64,000 nucleotides of DNA from Kosakonia sp. BYX6 (GCF_038449125.1 NZ_CP151800.1:4560406-4624405), one strand, 5' to 3'. Positions 42,882-54,886 are shown, numbered from the stretch's first letter. The notes: generated from the letters alone by a model not told the origin. Made by a program: numbers and translations.

Positions 42882-44282
42882 ATGCCACATTCCTACGATT
42901 ATGACGCAATAGTAATAGGCTCCGGTCCCGGCGGCGAAGGTGCAGCCATGGGCCTGGTTAAACAGGGAGCACGGGTAGCGGTTATCGAGCGCTACCACAA
43001 CGTTGGCGGCGGTTGCACGCACTGGGGCACCATCCCCTCGAAAGCGCTGCGCCACGCTGTTAGCCGTATCATCGAATTCAACCAAAACCCGCTTTACAGC
43101 GATCACTCCCGCCTTCTTCGCTCCTCTTTTGCCGATATCCTGAACCATGCTGAAAGCGTCATTAATCAGCAAACCAACATGCGTCAGGGCTTTTATGAGC
43201 GCAATCGCTGCAAAATTTTAGAAGGCAACGCGCACTTTATTGATGACCACACGTTGGCGCTGGAGTGTCACGACGGCACCGTCGAAACCATCACCGCAGA
43301 TAAGTTTGTCATTGCCTGCGGTTCGCGTCCTTACCGCCCAAGTGATGTCGACTTTGCCCATCCGCGCGTTTATGACAGCGACTCGATTCTCGACATGCAC
43401 CACGAGCCGCGCCATGTGATTATTTATGGCGCCGGGGTGATTGGCTGCGAATATGCGTCGATCTTCCGCGGAATGAACGTCAAAGTGGATCTGATCAACA
43501 CCCGCGATCGGCTGCTGGCGTTTCTCGATCAAGAGATGTCGGATTCGCTTTCGTACCACTTCTGGAATAGCGGCGTGGTGATTCGCCATAACGAAGAGTA
43601 CGAACGTATTGAGCCGCTGGAAGATGGCGTGATTATGCACCTGAAATCCGGCAAAAAGCTGAAAGCCGACTGCCTGCTGTATGCCAACGGGCGCACCGGG
43701 AATACCGACAGCCTGCACCTGGCCAATATTGGTCTGGAAGCGGACGGGCGCGGTCAGTTGAAGGTCAACAGTATGTACCAAACCGCACTGCCGCATATTT
43801 ACGCAGTGGGTGATGTAATTGGTTATCCGAGCCTGGCGTCAGCGGCTTACGATCAGGGCCGTATCGCCGCGCAGGCGATGGTGAAAGGTGAAGCTACCGC
43901 GCATCTGATTGAAGATATCCCGACCGGCATTTACACCATTCCGGAAATCAGCTCAGTTGGTAAAACCGAACAGCAGCTAACGTCAATGAAAGTGCCGTAC
44001 GAAGTGGGTCGCGCCCAGTTTAAACACCTCGCGCGCGCGCAGATTGTCGGCATGAATGTCGGCACGCTGAAAATCCTGTTTCACCGTGAAACCAAAGAAA
44101 TTTTGGGTATTCATTGCTTTGGGGAGCGCGCGGCCGAAATCATTCATATCGGCCAGGCGATTATGGAGCAGAAAGGTGGCGGTAACACTATCGAGTACTT
44201 TGTTAACACCACCTTTAACTACCCGACCATGGCGGAAGCCTATCGGGTAGCGGCGCTAAACGGCTTAAACCGCCTGTTTTAA
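42882..44282 (+). CDS. sthA: SthA, soluble pyridine nucleotide transhydrogenase
   Basis: 466 aa, as in E. coli. This cytoplasmic FAD enzyme moves reducing equivalents from NADPH to NAD+. The FAD Rossmann motif GSGPGGEG is near residue 11, the NAD(P) motif is [14 protein letters not shown], and the site [13 protein letters not shown] retains one Cys where disulfide reductases have two, the usual SthA state. It diverges from fabR and overlaps the 3' end of oxyR by 18 bases. Confidence 0.96.
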   Translation: MPHSYDYDAIVIGSGPGGEGAAMGLVKQGARVAVIERYHNVGGGCTHWGTIPSKALRHAVSRIIEFNQNPLYSDHSRLLRSSFADILNHAESVINQQTNMRQGFYERNRCKILEGNAHFIDDHTLALECHDGTVETITADKFVIACGSRPYRPSDVDFAHPRVYDSDSILDMHHEPRHVIIYGAGVIGCEYASIFRGMNVKVDLINTRDRLLAFLDQEMSDSLSYHFWNSGVVIRHNEEYERIEPLEDGVIMHLKSGKKLKADCLLYANGRTGNTDSLHLANIGLEADGRGQLKVNSMYQTALPHIYAVGDVIGYPSLASAAYDQGRIAAQAMVKGEATAHLIEDIPTGIYTIPEISSVGKTEQQLTSMKVPYEVGRAQFKHLARAQIVGMNVGTLKILFHRETKEILGIHCFGERAAEIIHIGQAIMEQKGGGNTIEYFVNTTFNYPTMAEAYRVAALNGLNRLF

Positions 44283-45182
44283 CGTGTTGTCGAAATGGCC
44301 ATCCATCGCACCACGGATGGCCTCTGCCAGTTGCTCATAGCGGCTGCGCAGCGGTGAACCCGGGCGGTAAACCAGGCCAACGGTACGTTTCGGTTCCGGC
44401 TTGATGCACGGCAGGTAAACAACCCCATCGCGTTTGCGTTCACGCGGTACGGAAAGCGCCGGCAGCAAGGTAATACCGCTTCCGGCGGCTACCATGTTGC
44501 GCAGTGTTTCCAGGCTGGTTGCGCGGAAGTGCGTATCTTCATCCGCGCCCGCTTCAAAGCAGAAACCCATCGCCTGATCGCGCAGGCAGTGCCCATCTTC
44601 CAGCATTAGCAGTTTTTCACCCGCCAGATCGGACATCGGCACGCATTCGCGGTTCGCCCACGGATGATCTTCATAAATCGCCAGCATCATCGGCTCATCG
44701 TACAGCGGCACTTCGATAAACGCTTCACTCTCTTTGACCAGCGCCAGAATCGCGCAGTCGAGCTTGCCGCTGTCCAGTTGCGCCAGTAGCTGATGCGTTT
44801 GCGCTTCATGCAGATACATTTCGAGTTTCGGGAAGGTTTGGTGTAGCAGCGGAATAATATGTGGCAGCAGATAAGGTCCAACGGTTGGGATCAGACCAAT
44901 ATGCAGCGGGCCGGACATGGTTTCCCCCTGCTGGCTTGCCATTTCCTTCAGCACTTTGACCTCGCGCAGCACGGTTCGCGCCTGATCCACCAGCAGCAAC
45001 CCCGCTTGGGTAAACAGGACTTTGCGGCTGGTACGCTCCAGCAGCATGACGCCCAGTTCATCTTCAAGCTTACGAATCTGCCCGCTCAGCGTAGGCTGGC
45101 TAACATGGCAAGAGTCGGCTGCGCGGCGAAAATGGCGATGTTCGGCTAACGCCACCAGGTATTCAAGATCACGAATATTCAT
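44265..45182 (-). CDS. oxyR: OxyR, LysR-type peroxide sensor
   Basis: 305 aa, the E. coli length. The HTH spans residues 1-60 ([20 protein letters not shown] at 21-40). The redox pair C199 and C208 in [15 protein letters not shown] is conserved, so H2O2 sensing by disulfide formation is expected. It is divergent from the small RNA OxyS, with shared OxyR binding sites in between. The C-terminal coding end overlaps sthA by 18 bases. Confidence 0.97.
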   Translation of the reverse strand: MNIRDLEYLVALAEHRHFRRAADSCHVSQPTLSGQIRKLEDELGVMLLERTSRKVLFTQAGLLLVDQARTVLREVKVLKEMASQQGETMSGPLHIGLIPTVGPYLLPHIIPLLHQTFPKLEMYLHEAQTHQLLAQLDSGKLDCAILALVKESEAFIEVPLYDEPMMLAIYEDHPWANRECVPMSDLAGEKLLMLEDGHCLRDQAMGFCFEAGADEDTHFRATSLETLRNMVAAGSGITLLPALSVPRERKRDGVVYLPCIKPEPKRTVGLVYRPGSPLRSRYEQLAEAIRGAMDGHFDNTLKQAV

Positions 45183-45196
45183 TATTCATCCTCCGT

Positions 45197-45252
45197 CGCC
45201 ACGATAGTTCATGGCGATAGATAGCATAGCAACGAACGATTATCCCTATCAA
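45197..45252. promoter_or_regulatory. OxyR binding region between oxyR and oxyS
   Basis: Spaced ATAG/CTAT elements (CGATAGTTCATGGCGATAG, then ATAGCA and CCCTATCA) fit the OxyR motif of ATAG-CTAT repeats on one DNA face. Their place upstream of both oxyR and oxyS matches E. coli. Confidence 0.6.
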
Positions 45253-45277
45253 GCGTTCTGTTCAATAATTAGCGCCA

Positions 45278-45390
45278 GAAACGCAGCGGTCCCGCGATTG
45301 ACCTTTGATGTGACCGTTTACCCTCTGTTTCTCTCTGAACAACTAAAGCCAACGTGAACGTTTTAGCGGACCTGAGTGTCCGCTTTTTTT
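45278..45390 (+). ncRNA. oxyS: OxyS small RNA
   Basis: About 113 bases, from GAAACGCAGCGG to the T-run after hairpin AGCGGAC/GTCCGCT (45365-45384). It carries the conserved linker AACTAAAGCCAACGTGAAC of E. coli OxyS (110 nt), which binds Hfq and base-pairs with targets such as fhlA and rpoS control factors. The middle stem-loop has diverged. Transcribed away from oxyR and expected to be induced by peroxide through OxyR. Confidence 0.88.
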
Positions 45391-45394
45391 TGCA

Positions 45395-45421
45395 TAAAAA
45401 AGCCCGGCATCACGCCAGGCT
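45395..45421 (-). terminator. Terminator after argH
   Basis: Minus-strand AGCCTGGC, loop GTGAT, GCCGGGCT with one mismatch (45401-45421), followed by six T (45395-45400). It begins 21 bases after the argH stop, close to the end of OxyS. Confidence 0.75.
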
Positions 45422-45442
45422 CTTCATTTCGTATTGCGAACG

Positions 45443-46816
45443 TTACACCAACCGCGCTTTTGCATCCGCAATCGCCTGAGCGACCTGAACCGGCGAAACA
45501 CCGCCTTTTGCCGCACGTTTATCAAGGCAAGATTGCAGCGACAGGATGGGATAAACGTCATCGCCGATCACCGTACTGAATTTCTGCAAATCAGCCAGCG
45601 CCAGCTCTTCCAGTGGTTTGCCCTGGTTAATGGCTTCCACCACCGCTTCACCGACAATATGGTGCGCTTCGCGAAACGGCACGCCTTTCGCGACCAGGTA
45701 ATCCGCCAGTTCGGTCGCATTAGCGTAACCTTGCTGCGCCGCTTCCTGGCAGCGCGGGCGTTTCACCTGAATGCCGTCCAGCACCAGCGCCGCCATGTGT
45801 AAACAGTCAAGCCAGGTATCAAGCGCGTCGAACAGCCCTTCTTTATCTTCCTGCATATCTTTGTTGTACGCCAACGGCAGGCCTTTCAGTGTCATTATCA
45901 TGCCGGTCAGCGCACCCTGTACACGGCCACATTTCCCGCGGATCAGCTCCAGCGCATCCGGGTTTTTCTTCTGAGGCATTAACGATGAACCGGAGGTCAC
46001 GCGATCGGACAGCTCAACAAACGCGGCTTCGCCAGAATTAAAGAAGATCAGATCTTCGGCAAAGCGCGACAGGTGCACCATACCAATTGATGCATCAGAG
46101 AGCAGTTCCAGCACGTGATCACGATCGGACACGCTGTCCAGGCTGTTGCGGGTTGCCGAAGCGAATCCTAGCCAGCCCGCCAATTGTTCACGGTCGATGT
46201 CATAAGCCGTACCCGCCAGCGCACCGCAGCCCAGCGGACTTACATCAAGGCGTTTCAGCGTATCTTGCAAACGGCTCTCATCACGCGCCAGCATTTCAAC
46301 ATAGGCCAATGACCAGTGCGCGAACGTAACCGGCTGCGCGCGTTGCAGGTGCGTATAGCCCGGCATTACGGCATCCTGGTTATTCTCTGCAGTGACCACC
46401 AGCGCGCTCTGCAACTGGCGATTCGCCAACAGCAACTCGCTCACGGTGTCTTTGCACCACAGTTTCAGATCGGTGGCGACCTGATCGTTACGGCTACGCC
46501 CGGTGTGCAGTTTCTTGCCCAGTTGGCCGACTTTGTCGATCAGCTTGCCTTCGACCCAACTGTGAATATCTTCAGCATCGCTTTGCAGGATCTGCTGCGG
46601 GTTAGCGCGCACCTCTTCGAGCAGGTTATTCAGCGCTTCTTCCAGCTCAACCTGCTCCGCCTGGGTCAGCACGCCTACGGTGACCAGCGCTTTAGACCAG
46701 GCCACAGAGCCAACGATATCCTGCTCCGCCAGGCGATAATCAAAGCGCAAAGAGTCATTGAACTGTTTGAACCGTTGATCTGCTGCCTGAGTAAAACGCC
46801 CGCCCCAAAGTGCCAT
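45443..46816 (-). CDS. argH: ArgH, argininosuccinate lyase
   Basis: 457 aa, as in E. coli. It splits argininosuccinate to arginine and fumarate. The fumarase/ASL superfamily signature [11 protein letters not shown] is present, as are [13 protein letters not shown] and [13 protein letters not shown]. The start [16 protein letters not shown] is at 46814-46816; a 10-codon in-frame extension is not family-like. It is the last gene of argCBH, separated from argB by a REP-like element. Confidence 0.97.
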   Translation of the reverse strand: MALWGGRFTQAADQRFKQFNDSLRFDYRLAEQDIVGSVAWSKALVTVGVLTQAEQVELEEALNNLLEEVRANPQQILQSDAEDIHSWVEGKLIDKVGQLGKKLHTGRSRNDQVATDLKLWCKDTVSELLLANRQLQSALVVTAENNQDAVMPGYTHLQRAQPVTFAHWSLAYVEMLARDESRLQDTLKRLDVSPLGCGALAGTAYDIDREQLAGWLGFASATRNSLDSVSDRDHVLELLSDASIGMVHLSRFAEDLIFFNSGEAAFVELSDRVTSGSSLMPQKKNPDALELIRGKCGRVQGALTGMIMTLKGLPLAYNKDMQEDKEGLFDALDTWLDCLHMAALVLDGIQVKRPRCQEAAQQGYANATELADYLVAKGVPFREAHHIVGEAVVEAINQGKPLEELALADLQKFSTVIGDDVYPILSLQSCLDKRAAKGGVSPVQVAQAIADAKARLV

Positions 46817-46848
46817 AATATGCTTCCTTAATTGCTTGAATTTCACTG

Positions 46849-46875
46849 CCGGATGGCGCTGCGCTTATCCGGCTT
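46849..46875. repeat. REP-like element between argB and argH
   Basis: TGCCGGATGGCGCTGCGCTT and ATCCGGCTTA form a typical enterobacterial REP palindrome (GCCGGAT...ATCCGGC). It may stabilise the upstream argCB mRNA. Confidence 0.75.
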
Positions 46876-46895
46876 ACAAAGAGATGTTGCCTTGA

Positions 46896-47672
46896 TTACG
46901 CCAGAATGCGTGTACCGATCGGCGTGCCGTTAAACAGCGCCGGTAACTGCTCGGCGTGACGCCAGGAGGCAATATCCACCGGGCGACCCAGCGTGCGAGC
47001 CGCATCGAGCGCCGCGTTCACTTTTACGATCATGCCATCGGTAATAATGCCCTGCGCGATCAACTGCTCAGCTTTAGCCGCCGTCATTTCGGCGATTCGC
47101 TGGCCTTTGCCATCCAGAATCCCGCTCACATCAGACAGCAGAATCAGATCCGCGCCGAGCGTTGCGGCTAATGCGGTCGCCGCCTGATCGGCGTTGACGT
47201 TCATCAGCTCGCCTTCGTCGGTCACGCCAATGGAGCTCATCACCGGCAGGAAACCGCCGTCCAGCAGAGCATTGATCAACTTCGGTGAACCCGGCTGCGC
47301 TAAGCCCACATGACCGAGTTCTTCATCCAGCTGCGTCACGTTTACGCTGTCGCCATCGCCAAGGAACAGGCCGACAGACGCGATACGGTGTTTCTTCGCC
47401 CATGCCAGCAGCGTTTTATTGGCGGTACCCGCCAGCGCGCCAGTAATGATGTCGATCTGATCGGCGGGGGTAACACGCAGACCATTTTTCTTCTTCACGG
47501 GCAGATTAAGCTGTTTCATTAACTCATCCACCACGCAGCCGCCGCCGTGAACGATCACTAACGGGCGCTGATGAGATTCGCGATATTGCACCAGGGCGGT
47601 AAACAAACGTTCCAGCGCTTCCTCGCTATCCAGCAGTACGCCACCGAGCTTGATAATTAATGGATTCATCAT
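46896..47672 (-). CDS. argB: ArgB, acetylglutamate kinase
   Basis: 258 aa, matching E. coli. It phosphorylates N-acetylglutamate in arginine synthesis. Amino-acid-kinase motifs are [22 protein letters not shown] and [17 protein letters not shown]. The start [11 protein letters not shown] is taken at 47670-47672; the open frame runs on 20 codons into argC. It lies 13 bases after the argC stop. Confidence 0.97.
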   Translation of the reverse strand: MMNPLIIKLGGVLLDSEEALERLFTALVQYRESHQRPLVIVHGGGCVVDELMKQLNLPVKKKNGLRVTPADQIDIITGALAGTANKTLLAWAKKHRIASVGLFLGDGDSVNVTQLDEELGHVGLAQPGSPKLINALLDGGFLPVMSSIGVTDEGELMNVNADQAATALAATLGADLILLSDVSGILDGKGQRIAEMTAAKAEQLIAQGIITDGMIVKVNAALDAARTLGRPVDIASWRHAEQLPALFNGTPIGTRILA

Positions 47673-47685
47673 TACGCCTGTTCGA

Positions 47686-48690
47686 TTAAATAAGTGACTG
47701 GGTTTCAGCATAGCCGAAACGAATGTTCGCACACTGTATGGCCTGCGCCGCCGCGCCTTTCAGCAGGTTGTCTTCGGCAGCGACAACAATCAGATGCTCC
47801 CCCTGCACGGCAAAGCCGATATCGCAGAACGGCAGACCGACCACGTTTTTCAGCGCCGGAACGCCTTTGTCATATAAGCGTACCAATGGTTTGCTGTCAT
47901 AAGCCTGTTTGAACGCGTCCGCAACCTGATCATGAGTTACACCCGGTTTCAAACGGCAAGTAATGGTTTCCAAAATTCCACGCGGGAAACTTGCCAGATG
48001 CGGGGTAAAAATCACATCCGTGCCGAGATGCGTGGCGATCTCCGGGTGGTGACGATGGTTGAAGATGCCGTAAGGTTGCAGGCTCACTTCGCAGAAACTA
48101 TTGGAAAGCGCCGCTTTACGCCCGGCACCGCTCACGCCGCTGGTCGCGTTGATCACCGGCCACTGGTTGAGATCCAACAGCCCGGCGTCGATCAGCGGTT
48201 TTAACGACAGCTGTGCCGCCGTCGGGTAGCAACCCGGCACCGCAATCAGCTGCGCGTCTTTCAATTTGTCGTGGTTCCACTCGGCCAGGCCGTACACCGC
48301 TTTCTCAAGCAGATCGGCGTGCTGATGCGTAAAACCATAAAATGTTTCATAAAACGCGGAATCGTTAACGCGGAATGCGCCAGAAAGATCGAACACCACA
48401 CAGCCTGCCGCCAGGCAGGTGGGCGCCAGGTCATGACTCACTTCATGGGCGGTGGCGAGGAAAACAACGTCTACGCCATCAAGGAACGCGCCAATGTCGG
48501 ACATCGGTTGCAGCGGGAGATCGACAATGCCTTTCAACTGCGGATGTAAATCAGAGATACATTTTCCTGCATCATTACTTTGCGCAGAAACCGTCAAAGC
48601 GGTTATGTTCATATGAGGATGGCGATTTACATAGGTCACTAGCTCTGCGCCAGCATAACCGCTGGCGCCCACAATTAATGTGTTCAACAT
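47686..48690 (-). CDS. argC: ArgC, N-acetyl-gamma-glutamyl-phosphate reductase
   Basis: 334 aa, the E. coli length. It reduces acetylglutamyl phosphate with NADPH to the semialdehyde. The Rossmann start is [14 protein letters not shown] and the catalytic cysteine lies in [15 protein letters not shown]. First gene of the argCBH operon, divergent from argE across a shared ArgR-controlled promoter region. Confidence 0.97.
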   Translation of the reverse strand: MLNTLIVGASGYAGAELVTYVNRHPHMNITALTVSAQSNDAGKCISDLHPQLKGIVDLPLQPMSDIGAFLDGVDVVFLATAHEVSHDLAPTCLAAGCVVFDLSGAFRVNDSAFYETFYGFTHQHADLLEKAVYGLAEWNHDKLKDAQLIAVPGCYPTAAQLSLKPLIDAGLLDLNQWPVINATSGVSGAGRKAALSNSFCEVSLQPYGIFNHRHHPEIATHLGTDVIFTPHLASFPRGILETITCRLKPGVTHDQVADAFKQAYDSKPLVRLYDKGVPALKNVVGLPFCDIGFAVQGEHLIVVAAEDNLLKGAAAQAIQCANIRFGYAETQSLI

Positions 48691-48794
48691 TGGGGCGGTT
48701 TACCTTCTTACGTCATGTGTGCCAGGGAGAGACTCAGCATCCATCCCGCGTTGCTGAGCGAAGTGCCTTACGGGTTCCCTTACGCTCAACACTA

Positions 48795-48833
48795 TTGTAT
48801 TTTTATTCACATTTAGTGCATGAATATTGATAC
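48795..48833. promoter_or_regulatory. Tandem ARG boxes for ArgR
   Basis: Two 18-bp sites 3 bp apart: TTGTATTTTTATTCACAT (48795-48812) and GTGCATGAATATTGATAC (48816-48833). Both fit the ArgR consensus (TGAAT-AT-rich-ATTCA) and the paired spacing. They lie between divergent argE and argCBH and should repress both when arginine is abundant. Confidence 0.8.
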
Positions 48834-48858
48834 TATCACGAACTCAGGTATGTCAACA

Positions 48859-50010
48859 ATGAAAATGAATTTGCCGCCATTTATCGAGATTTACCGCGCC
48901 CTGATAGCGACACCGTCGATCAGCGCAACGGAAGAAGCACTGGATCAGAGCAATGCGTCTTTAATCAATTTGCTGGCAGGATGGTTTGGCGACCTCGGCT
49001 TCAATGTTGAAGTGCAGCCGGTACCCGGCACACGCAATAAATTCAACATGCTTGCCAGTGCAGGAACGGGCGCAGGCGGCCTGCTGTTGACCGGTCACAC
49101 CGATACGGTGCCTTATGATGATGGGCGCTGGACGCGCGATCCGTTTACGCTGACTGAGCATGACAACAAGCTCTACGGCCTCGGCACCGCCGATATGAAA
49201 GGCTTTTTTGCCTTTATCCTCGATGCGTTGCGTGACGTCGATGTGACAAAACTGAGCAAGCCGCTGTATATCCTCGCCACCGCCGATGAAGAAACCAGCA
49301 TGGCTGGCGCACGTTATTTCTCCGAGAACACGCAACTGCGCCCGGACTGCGCCATTATCGGCGAGCCGACCTCGCTGCAACCGGTTCGCGCGCATAAAGG
49401 CCATATTTCCAATGCCATTCGTATTCTGGGCCAATCCGGCCACTCCAGCGATCCGGCGCGCGGCGTCAACGCGATTGAACTGATGCACGACGCCATCGGC
49501 CATATTCTGCAACTGCGCGACAGCCTGAAAGAGCGTTATCACTACGATGCGTTCACCGTGCCTTATCCGACGCTGAACCTTGGGCACATTCACGGTGGTG
49601 ATGCGGCAAACCGTATCTGCGCCTGCTGTGAATTACATATGGATATTCGCCCGCTGCCGGGTATGACGCTGAACGATTTGAACGGCTTGCTTAATGATGC
49701 GCTGGAGCCGGTCAGTTCCCGCTGGCCGGGCCGCCTGACCATTTCCGAGCTGCACCCGCCAATTCCAGGTTATGAATGCCCGCCGGATCATCAATTGGTG
49801 GCGGTGGTGGAAAAACTGCTCGGTGTAGAAACCGACGTGGTGAACTACTGCACCGAAGCGCCGTTTATTCAAACGCTGTGCCCAACGTTGGTGCTCGGTC
49901 CTGGCTCAATCAACCAGGCGCACCAACCGGATGAATACCTGGAAACGCGCTTTATTAAGCCAACACGCGAACTTATTACGCAGGTTGTGCACCATTTCTG
50001 TTGGCATTAA
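48859..50010 (+). CDS. argE: ArgE, acetylornithine deacetylase
   Basis: 383 aa from ATG at 48859 ([15 protein letters not shown]), the E. coli length. The frame is open 13 codons upstream, but those codons overlap the second ARG box, so the earlier ATG is unlikely. It hydrolyses N-acetylornithine to ornithine. M20 metallopeptidase motifs are [27 protein letters not shown] and [12 protein letters not shown], with metal-binding His, Asp and Glu. Divergent from argCBH. Confidence 0.96.
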   Translation: MKMNLPPFIEIYRALIATPSISATEEALDQSNASLINLLAGWFGDLGFNVEVQPVPGTRNKFNMLASAGTGAGGLLLTGHTDTVPYDDGRWTRDPFTLTEHDNKLYGLGTADMKGFFAFILDALRDVDVTKLSKPLYILATADEETSMAGARYFSENTQLRPDCAIIGEPTSLQPVRAHKGHISNAIRILGQSGHSSDPARGVNAIELMHDAIGHILQLRDSLKERYHYDAFTVPYPTLNLGHIHGGDAANRICACCELHMDIRPLPGMTLNDLNGLLNDALEPVSSRWPGRLTISELHPPIPGYECPPDHQLVAVVEKLLGVETDVVNYCTEAPFIQTLCPTLVLGPGSINQAHQPDEYLETRFIKPTRELITQVVHHFCWH

Positions 50011-50032
50011 GCACCGTTTCTTCTTCTCTCGC

Positions 50033-50056
50033 ATCCCCTCTTTTGAGGGGATTTTT
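50033..50056 (+). terminator. Terminator after argE
   Basis: ATCCCCTC, TTTT loop, GAGGGGAT, then TTTT; an 8-bp GC-rich stem 22 bases after the argE stop. Confidence 0.88.
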
Positions 50057-50264
50057 ATGCGCGCAAAGGGTGATTTTCATAAGCGAAACTTATCTGGCGC
50101 AAAGTGAATTAAATTTCGTAAATTGCCGACATTTATTGGTTTGCTGAACCGATTTCGCCGCAATTGACGTGGTGGGTTTTACGTGGCTTTATAAAAGACG
50201 GTGTCTTATATCTGCTCAACGGCAGGTATAACAAAATAAAATGAGATGGGGTGTCTGGGGTAAC

Positions 50265-52916
50265 ATGAACGAACAATATTCCGCTTTGCGTAGTAATGTC
50301 AGTATGCTCGGCAAACTGCTGGGAGATACCATCAAGGATGCACTGGGCGAGAACATTCTCGACCGGGTTGAAACGATCCGTAAGCTGTCCAAATCTTCTC
50401 GCGCCGGAAACGAAGCCGACCGTCAGGAGCTGCTCACCACCTTGCAGAATCTGTCCAATGACGAGCTGTTGCCGGTTGCGCGCGCCTTTAGCCAGTTCCT
50501 GAATCTGGCGAACACCGCGGAGCAGTACCACAGCATTTCAGCAAAAGGCGAAGCGGCGAATAACCCGGAAGTGATTGCCCGCACCATCAGAAAGCTGAAA
50601 GACCAACCTCATCTCAACGAAGCCACCATTATTAAAGCGGTTGAAGCGCTGTCGCTGGAGCTGGTGCTGACCGCCCACCCGACCGAGATCACGCGCCGTA
50701 CGCTGATCCACAAAATGGTGGAAGTGAACGCCTGCTTAAAGCAGCTGGATAACGGCGATATCGCCGATTACGAACGCCACCAGCTCATGCGCCGTCTGCG
50801 CCAGCTGATTGCCCAGTCCTGGCACACGGATGAAATCCGCCGCAACCGCCCAAGCCCGGTAGATGAAGCCAAATGGGGCTTTGCGGTGGTGGAAAACAGT
50901 CTGTGGGAAGGCGTGCCGAATTACCTGCGCGAACTGAACGAACAGCTGGAAGAGAACCTCAATTACAAGCTACCGGTAGATTTTGTCCCGGTGCGCTTTA
51001 CCTCCTGGATGGGCGGCGACCGTGACGGCAACCCGAACGTTACCGCCGATATTACCCGCCACGTGCTGCTGCTCAGCCGCTGGAAAGCAACCGACTTGTT
51101 CCTGAAAGATATCCAGTTGCTGATTTCCGAACTGTCGATGGTTGAGTGCACCGACGAGTTGCGCGAACTGGCCGGTGCCGAAGGCGCGCGCGAGCCGTAT
51201 CGCTACCTGATGAAAAAACTGCGCAGCGATCTGATGGCCACGCAAACCTGGCTGGAAGCACGTCTGAAAGGCCAGAAACTGCCGAAACCTGCCGGGCTGC
51301 TGACGCAGAATGAGCAACTTTGGGAGCCGCTGTACGCCTGTTATAAATCCCTGCAAGCCTGCGGCATGGGCATTATCGCCAATGGCGAACTGCTCGATAC
51401 GTTACGCCGCGTGAAGAGTTTCGGCGTGCCGTTGGTGCGTATCGATATTCGTCAGGAAAGCACTCGCCACACCGAAGCGCTGGGCGAACTGACCCGCTAT
51501 CTCGGCATTGGCGATTACGAAAGTTGGTCGGAAGCCGATAAACAAGCGTTCCTGATCCGCGAACTGAATTCCAAACGCCCGCTGCTGCCACGCCAGTGGG
51601 AGCCGAGCGAAGAAACCCGCGAGGTGCTGGACACCTGCCGGGTGATCGCCGAAGCGCCGCGGGGATCCATCGCCGCCTATGTGATCTCCATGGCGAAAAC
51701 GCCGTCCGACGTGCTGGCCGTGCACCTGCTGCTAAAAGAAGCCGGTATCGGTTTTGCGCTGCCGGTCGCACCGCTGTTTGAAACTCTTGATGACCTGAAC
51801 AACGCCGACGATGTGATGACCCAGTTGCTGAATATCGACTGGTATCGCGGCTTTATTCAGGGCAAACAGATGGTGATGATTGGCTATTCCGACTCCGCGA
51901 AAGACGCGGGCGTGATGGCCGCAAGCTGGGCGCAATACCAGGCGCAAGACGCGCTGATTAAAACCTGCGAGAAAGCCGGTATCGAACTGACGCTGTTCCA
52001 CGGTCGCGGCGGCTCCATTGGTCGTGGCGGTGCGCCAGCACACGCCGCGCTGCTTTCGCAACCGCCAGGCAGCCTGAAAGGCGGCCTGCGCGTGACCGAA
52101 CAGGGTGAGATGATTCGCTTTAAGTACGGTCTGCCGGAAGTCACCATCAGCAGCCTGTCGCTGTACACCAGCGCCATTATGGAAGCGAATCTGCTGCCGC
52201 CGCCGGAGCCGAAAAGCGAATGGCGTCATATTATGGACTCACTGTCGGCCACCTCCTGCGAGATGTACCGCGGTTATGTGCGCGAAAACAAAGACTTTGT
52301 GCCCTATTTCCGCTCTGCGACACCGGAACAGGAGCTGGGCAAACTGCCGCTGGGTTCCCGCCCGGCAAAACGTCGCCCGACCGGCGGCGTGGAATCCCTG
52401 CGCGCCATTCCGTGGATCTTCGCCTGGACGCAAAACCGCTTAATGCTGCCAGCGTGGCTCGGTGCCGGCGCGGCGCTGCAAAAAGTGGTGGAAGACGGCA
52501 AGCAGAGCGAACTGGAAGCGATGTGTCGCGACTGGCCGTTCTTCTCAACGCGCCTTGGTATGCTGGAGATGGTCTTCTCGAAAGCCGACCTGTGGCTGGC
52601 AGAATATTACGATCAGCGCCTGGTGAAACCGGAGCTGTGGCCGCTGGGTGAAGAGCTGCGTAAGCAACTGGAAGCAGACATCAACGTGGTGCTGGATATC
52701 GCCAACGATTCGCACCTGATGGCCGATCTGCCGTGGATTGCCGAGTCTATCCAGCTACGCAACATTTATACCGACCCGCTCAACGTGTTGCAGGCCGAGT
52801 TGCTGCACCGCTCGCGCCTTGCGGAAGAGCAAAGTCAGGAGCCGGACAGCCGTGTCGAACAGGCGTTGATGGTCACCATCGCCGGGGTTGCTGCGGGTAT
52901 GCGTAACACGGGTTAA
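50265..52916 (+). CDS. ppc: Phosphoenolpyruvate carboxylase
   Basis: 883 aa, exactly the E. coli length. It carboxylates PEP to oxaloacetate to refill the TCA cycle. Active-site blocks are [12 protein letters not shown] (catalytic His), [26 protein letters not shown] (catalytic Lys), [12 protein letters not shown], and the C-terminal NTG. The start [11 protein letters not shown] at 50265 has GGGG upstream; an 8-codon in-frame extension exists but is not family-like. Same direction as argE, with a terminator between. Confidence 0.97.
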   Translation: MNEQYSALRSNVSMLGKLLGDTIKDALGENILDRVETIRKLSKSSRAGNEADRQELLTTLQNLSNDELLPVARAFSQFLNLANTAEQYHSISAKGEAANNPEVIARTIRKLKDQPHLNEATIIKAVEALSLELVLTAHPTEITRRTLIHKMVEVNACLKQLDNGDIADYERHQLMRRLRQLIAQSWHTDEIRRNRPSPVDEAKWGFAVVENSLWEGVPNYLRELNEQLEENLNYKLPVDFVPVRFTSWMGGDRDGNPNVTADITRHVLLLSRWKATDLFLKDIQLLISELSMVECTDELRELAGAEGAREPYRYLMKKLRSDLMATQTWLEARLKGQKLPKPAGLLTQNEQLWEPLYACYKSLQACGMGIIANGELLDTLRRVKSFGVPLVRIDIRQESTRHTEALGELTRYLGIGDYESWSEADKQAFLIRELNSKRPLLPRQWEPSEETREVLDTCRVIAEAPRGSIAAYVISMAKTPSDVLAVHLLLKEAGIGFALPVAPLFETLDDLNNADDVMTQLLNIDWYRGFIQGKQMVMIGYSDSAKDAGVMAASWAQYQAQDALIKTCEKAGIELTLFHGRGGSIGRGGAPAHAALLSQPPGSLKGGLRVTEQGEMIRFKYGLPEVTISSLSLYTSAIMEANLLPPPEPKSEWRHIMDSLSATSCEMYRGYVRENKDFVPYFRSATPEQELGKLPLGSRPAKRRPTGGVESLRAIPWIFAWTQNRLMLPAWLGAGAALQKVVEDGKQSELEAMCRDWPFFSTRLGMLEMVFSKADLWLAEYYDQRLVKPELWPLGEELRKQLEADINVVLDIANDSHLMADLPWIAESIQLRNIYTDPLNVLQAELLHRSRLAEEQSQEPDSRVEQALMVTIAGVAAGMRNTG

Positions 52917-52946
52917 GCATCTAACGTCAACCAACGCTCAACAAAC

Positions 52947-52979
52947 GCAGCATTTTTACCTGACGGGTAAAAATGCTGC
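52947..52979 (+). terminator. Perfect hairpin after ppc
   Basis: 14-bp perfect stem GCAGCATTTTTACC (52947-52960)/GGTAAAAATGCTGC (52966-52979) with a 5-base loop, 30 bases after the ppc stop. It is followed by AAAATTT rather than a T-run; it probably ends ppc transcription or protects its 3' end. Confidence 0.6.
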
Positions 52980-53143
52980 AAAATTTCGTTGTCATATATC
53001 CATCACATTCCCTATATTCCTCCCGTTATTGACTCTCATTGATGAATGTCCAACACAACATTTTCGCCTGAAAAGACAACATTCAGGTTTGCTTAAGGTT
53101 TAGTCGCTATTTTTTTGCGCACTTACACACACAGGCTCTTCGT

Positions 53144-54877
53144 ATGCGTTCCACTCAAACTCACGTTAAACAGTCGTTTAGTGTGAAAGCCCTTGGTTGG
53201 GTTCTTCTCTATTTTTGGTATTTCTCCACGGTATTGCAGGCCGCTATTTTCATCAGCGGTTATAGCGGAACCAACGGACTTCGCGATTCGCTGCTGTTCA
53301 GCTCGCTATGGTTTATTCCGGTCTTCCTGCTGCCGCGCTATACGCGAATCCTCGCCGCAGTTATCGGCATCGTATTGTGGGCGGCCTCGCTGTCGATGCT
53401 CTGTTATTACGTCATCTACGGGCAAGAGTTCTCGCAGAGCGTGTTGTTTGTGATGTTCGAAACGAACACCCATGAAGCGAGCGAGTTTTTAGGCCAGTAC
53501 TTCAGCCTGAAGATTGTGCTGATTGCGCTGGCGTACACCGCTGGTGCGATTTTCCTCTGGACGCGCCTGCGCCCGGTTTATATCCCGAACCCGTGGCGCT
53601 GGCTGGTTTCCTTTGCCCTGCTTTATGGATTGATCCTCAATCCGATAGCAATGAATATGCTGAAGAACAAACAGGATCTGGCAAAAGCCTCGTCGGGCCT
53701 GGTCTCCCGGCTGGAGCCCGCCGCGCCGTGGCAACTGGTGATGGGCTATGTGCAATATCGTAATCAGTTGGCTAGCCTCAACAAGCTGCTCGACAAGAAC
53801 AACGCGTTACCGCCGCTGGCGAATTTGCAAGACACCTCCGGTGATGCGCCGCGTACGCTGGTGCTGGTGATTGGCGAATCCACGCAGCGGGGTCGGATGA
53901 GCCTGTATGGTTACCCGCGCGAAACCACGCCGGAACTGGATGCGCTACATAAAAACGACCCGCGAATGACGCTGTTTAACGATGTGGTGACCTCGCGTCC
54001 GTATACCATTGAAATCCTGCAACAGGCGCTCACCTTCGCGGATGAGAAGAATCCTGACCTGTATCTGACACAGCCGTCGCTGATGAACATGATGAAGCAG
54101 GCCGGGTATAAAACGTTCTGGATCACCAACCAGCAGACGATGACCGAGCGCAACACCATGTTGACGGTGTTCTCGAAACAGACCGATGTGCAGTTCTATA
54201 TGAACCAGCAGCGCACACAAAGTGCGCGCGAATACGACACCAACGTGTTGCAGCCGTTTAAAACGGTGCTCGCCGACCCTGCACCGAAGAAATTCATCAT
54301 TGTGCATTTGCTGGGTACGCACATTCGCTACGACTTCCGTTACCCGAAAGACTGGGGCACGTTTACGGATAAGACCGATCATCAGCCCGCGGGGCTCGAC
54401 CACGATCAGTCCGAAACGTACAACAATTATGACGATGCCAACCGCTTTAACGATCATGTTGTCGCCTCGCTGATTAATGACTACAAAGCGACGGATCCTA
54501 ACGGCTTCCTGCTTTACTTCTCCGACCACGGTGAAGAGGTTTACGACACACCGCCGCATAACATTCAGGGGCGTAACGAAGCAGAGCCGACGCGCCACAT
54601 GTACACCATTCCTTTTATCCTCTGGACCTCGGATAAATGGCAGGCCGTACATCCGCGTGATTTGGCAGCCGACGCCAACCGCAAATACAGCAGTTCGCAG
54701 TTGATCCACACCTGGTCAGATTTGGCGGGTTTACGCTATGACGGCTACGATCCGACGCGTTCGGTTGTCAGCCCGCAGTTTGTCGAAGCGACCCGCTGGA
54801 TTGGTAACCCGTACAAAAAGAATGCGTTACGGGATTACGACGCACTGCCCTATGGCGATCAAATCGCCAATCAATAA
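53144..54877 (+). CDS. eptC: EptC, lipopolysaccharide core heptose(I) phosphoethanolamine transferase
   Basis: 577 aa, the size of E. coli EptC/YijP. The N-terminal ~165 residues hold about five membrane helices; the rest is a periplasmic alkaline-phosphatase/sulfatase-fold domain. The nucleophile is T247 in VIGESTQRGRMSLYGY, with E245 as a zinc ligand; YFSDHGEEVYD and HNIQGRNEAEPTRHMY hold further metal ligands. It adds phosphoethanolamine to core heptose I, strengthening the outer membrane against detergents and peptides. Confidence 0.93.
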   Translation: MRSTQTHVKQSFSVKALGWVLLYFWYFSTVLQAAIFISGYSGTNGLRDSLLFSSLWFIPVFLLPRYTRILAAVIGIVLWAASLSMLCYYVIYGQEFSQSVLFVMFETNTHEASEFLGQYFSLKIVLIALAYTAGAIFLWTRLRPVYIPNPWRWLVSFALLYGLILNPIAMNMLKNKQDLAKASSGLVSRLEPAAPWQLVMGYVQYRNQLASLNKLLDKNNALPPLANLQDTSGDAPRTLVLVIGESTQRGRMSLYGYPRETTPELDALHKNDPRMTLFNDVVTSRPYTIEILQQALTFADEKNPDLYLTQPSLMNMMKQAGYKTFWITNQQTMTERNTMLTVFSKQTDVQFYMNQQRTQSAREYDTNVLQPFKTVLADPAPKKFIIVHLLGTHIRYDFRYPKDWGTFTDKTDHQPAGLDHDQSETYNNYDDANRFNDHVVASLINDYKATDPNGFLLYFSDHGEEVYDTPPHNIQGRNEAEPTRHMYTIPFILWTSDKWQAVHPRDLAADANRKYSSSQLIHTWSDLAGLRYDGYDPTRSVVSPQFVEATRWIGNPYKKNALRDYDALPYGDQIANQ

Positions 54878-54886
54878 ACGACGTTC

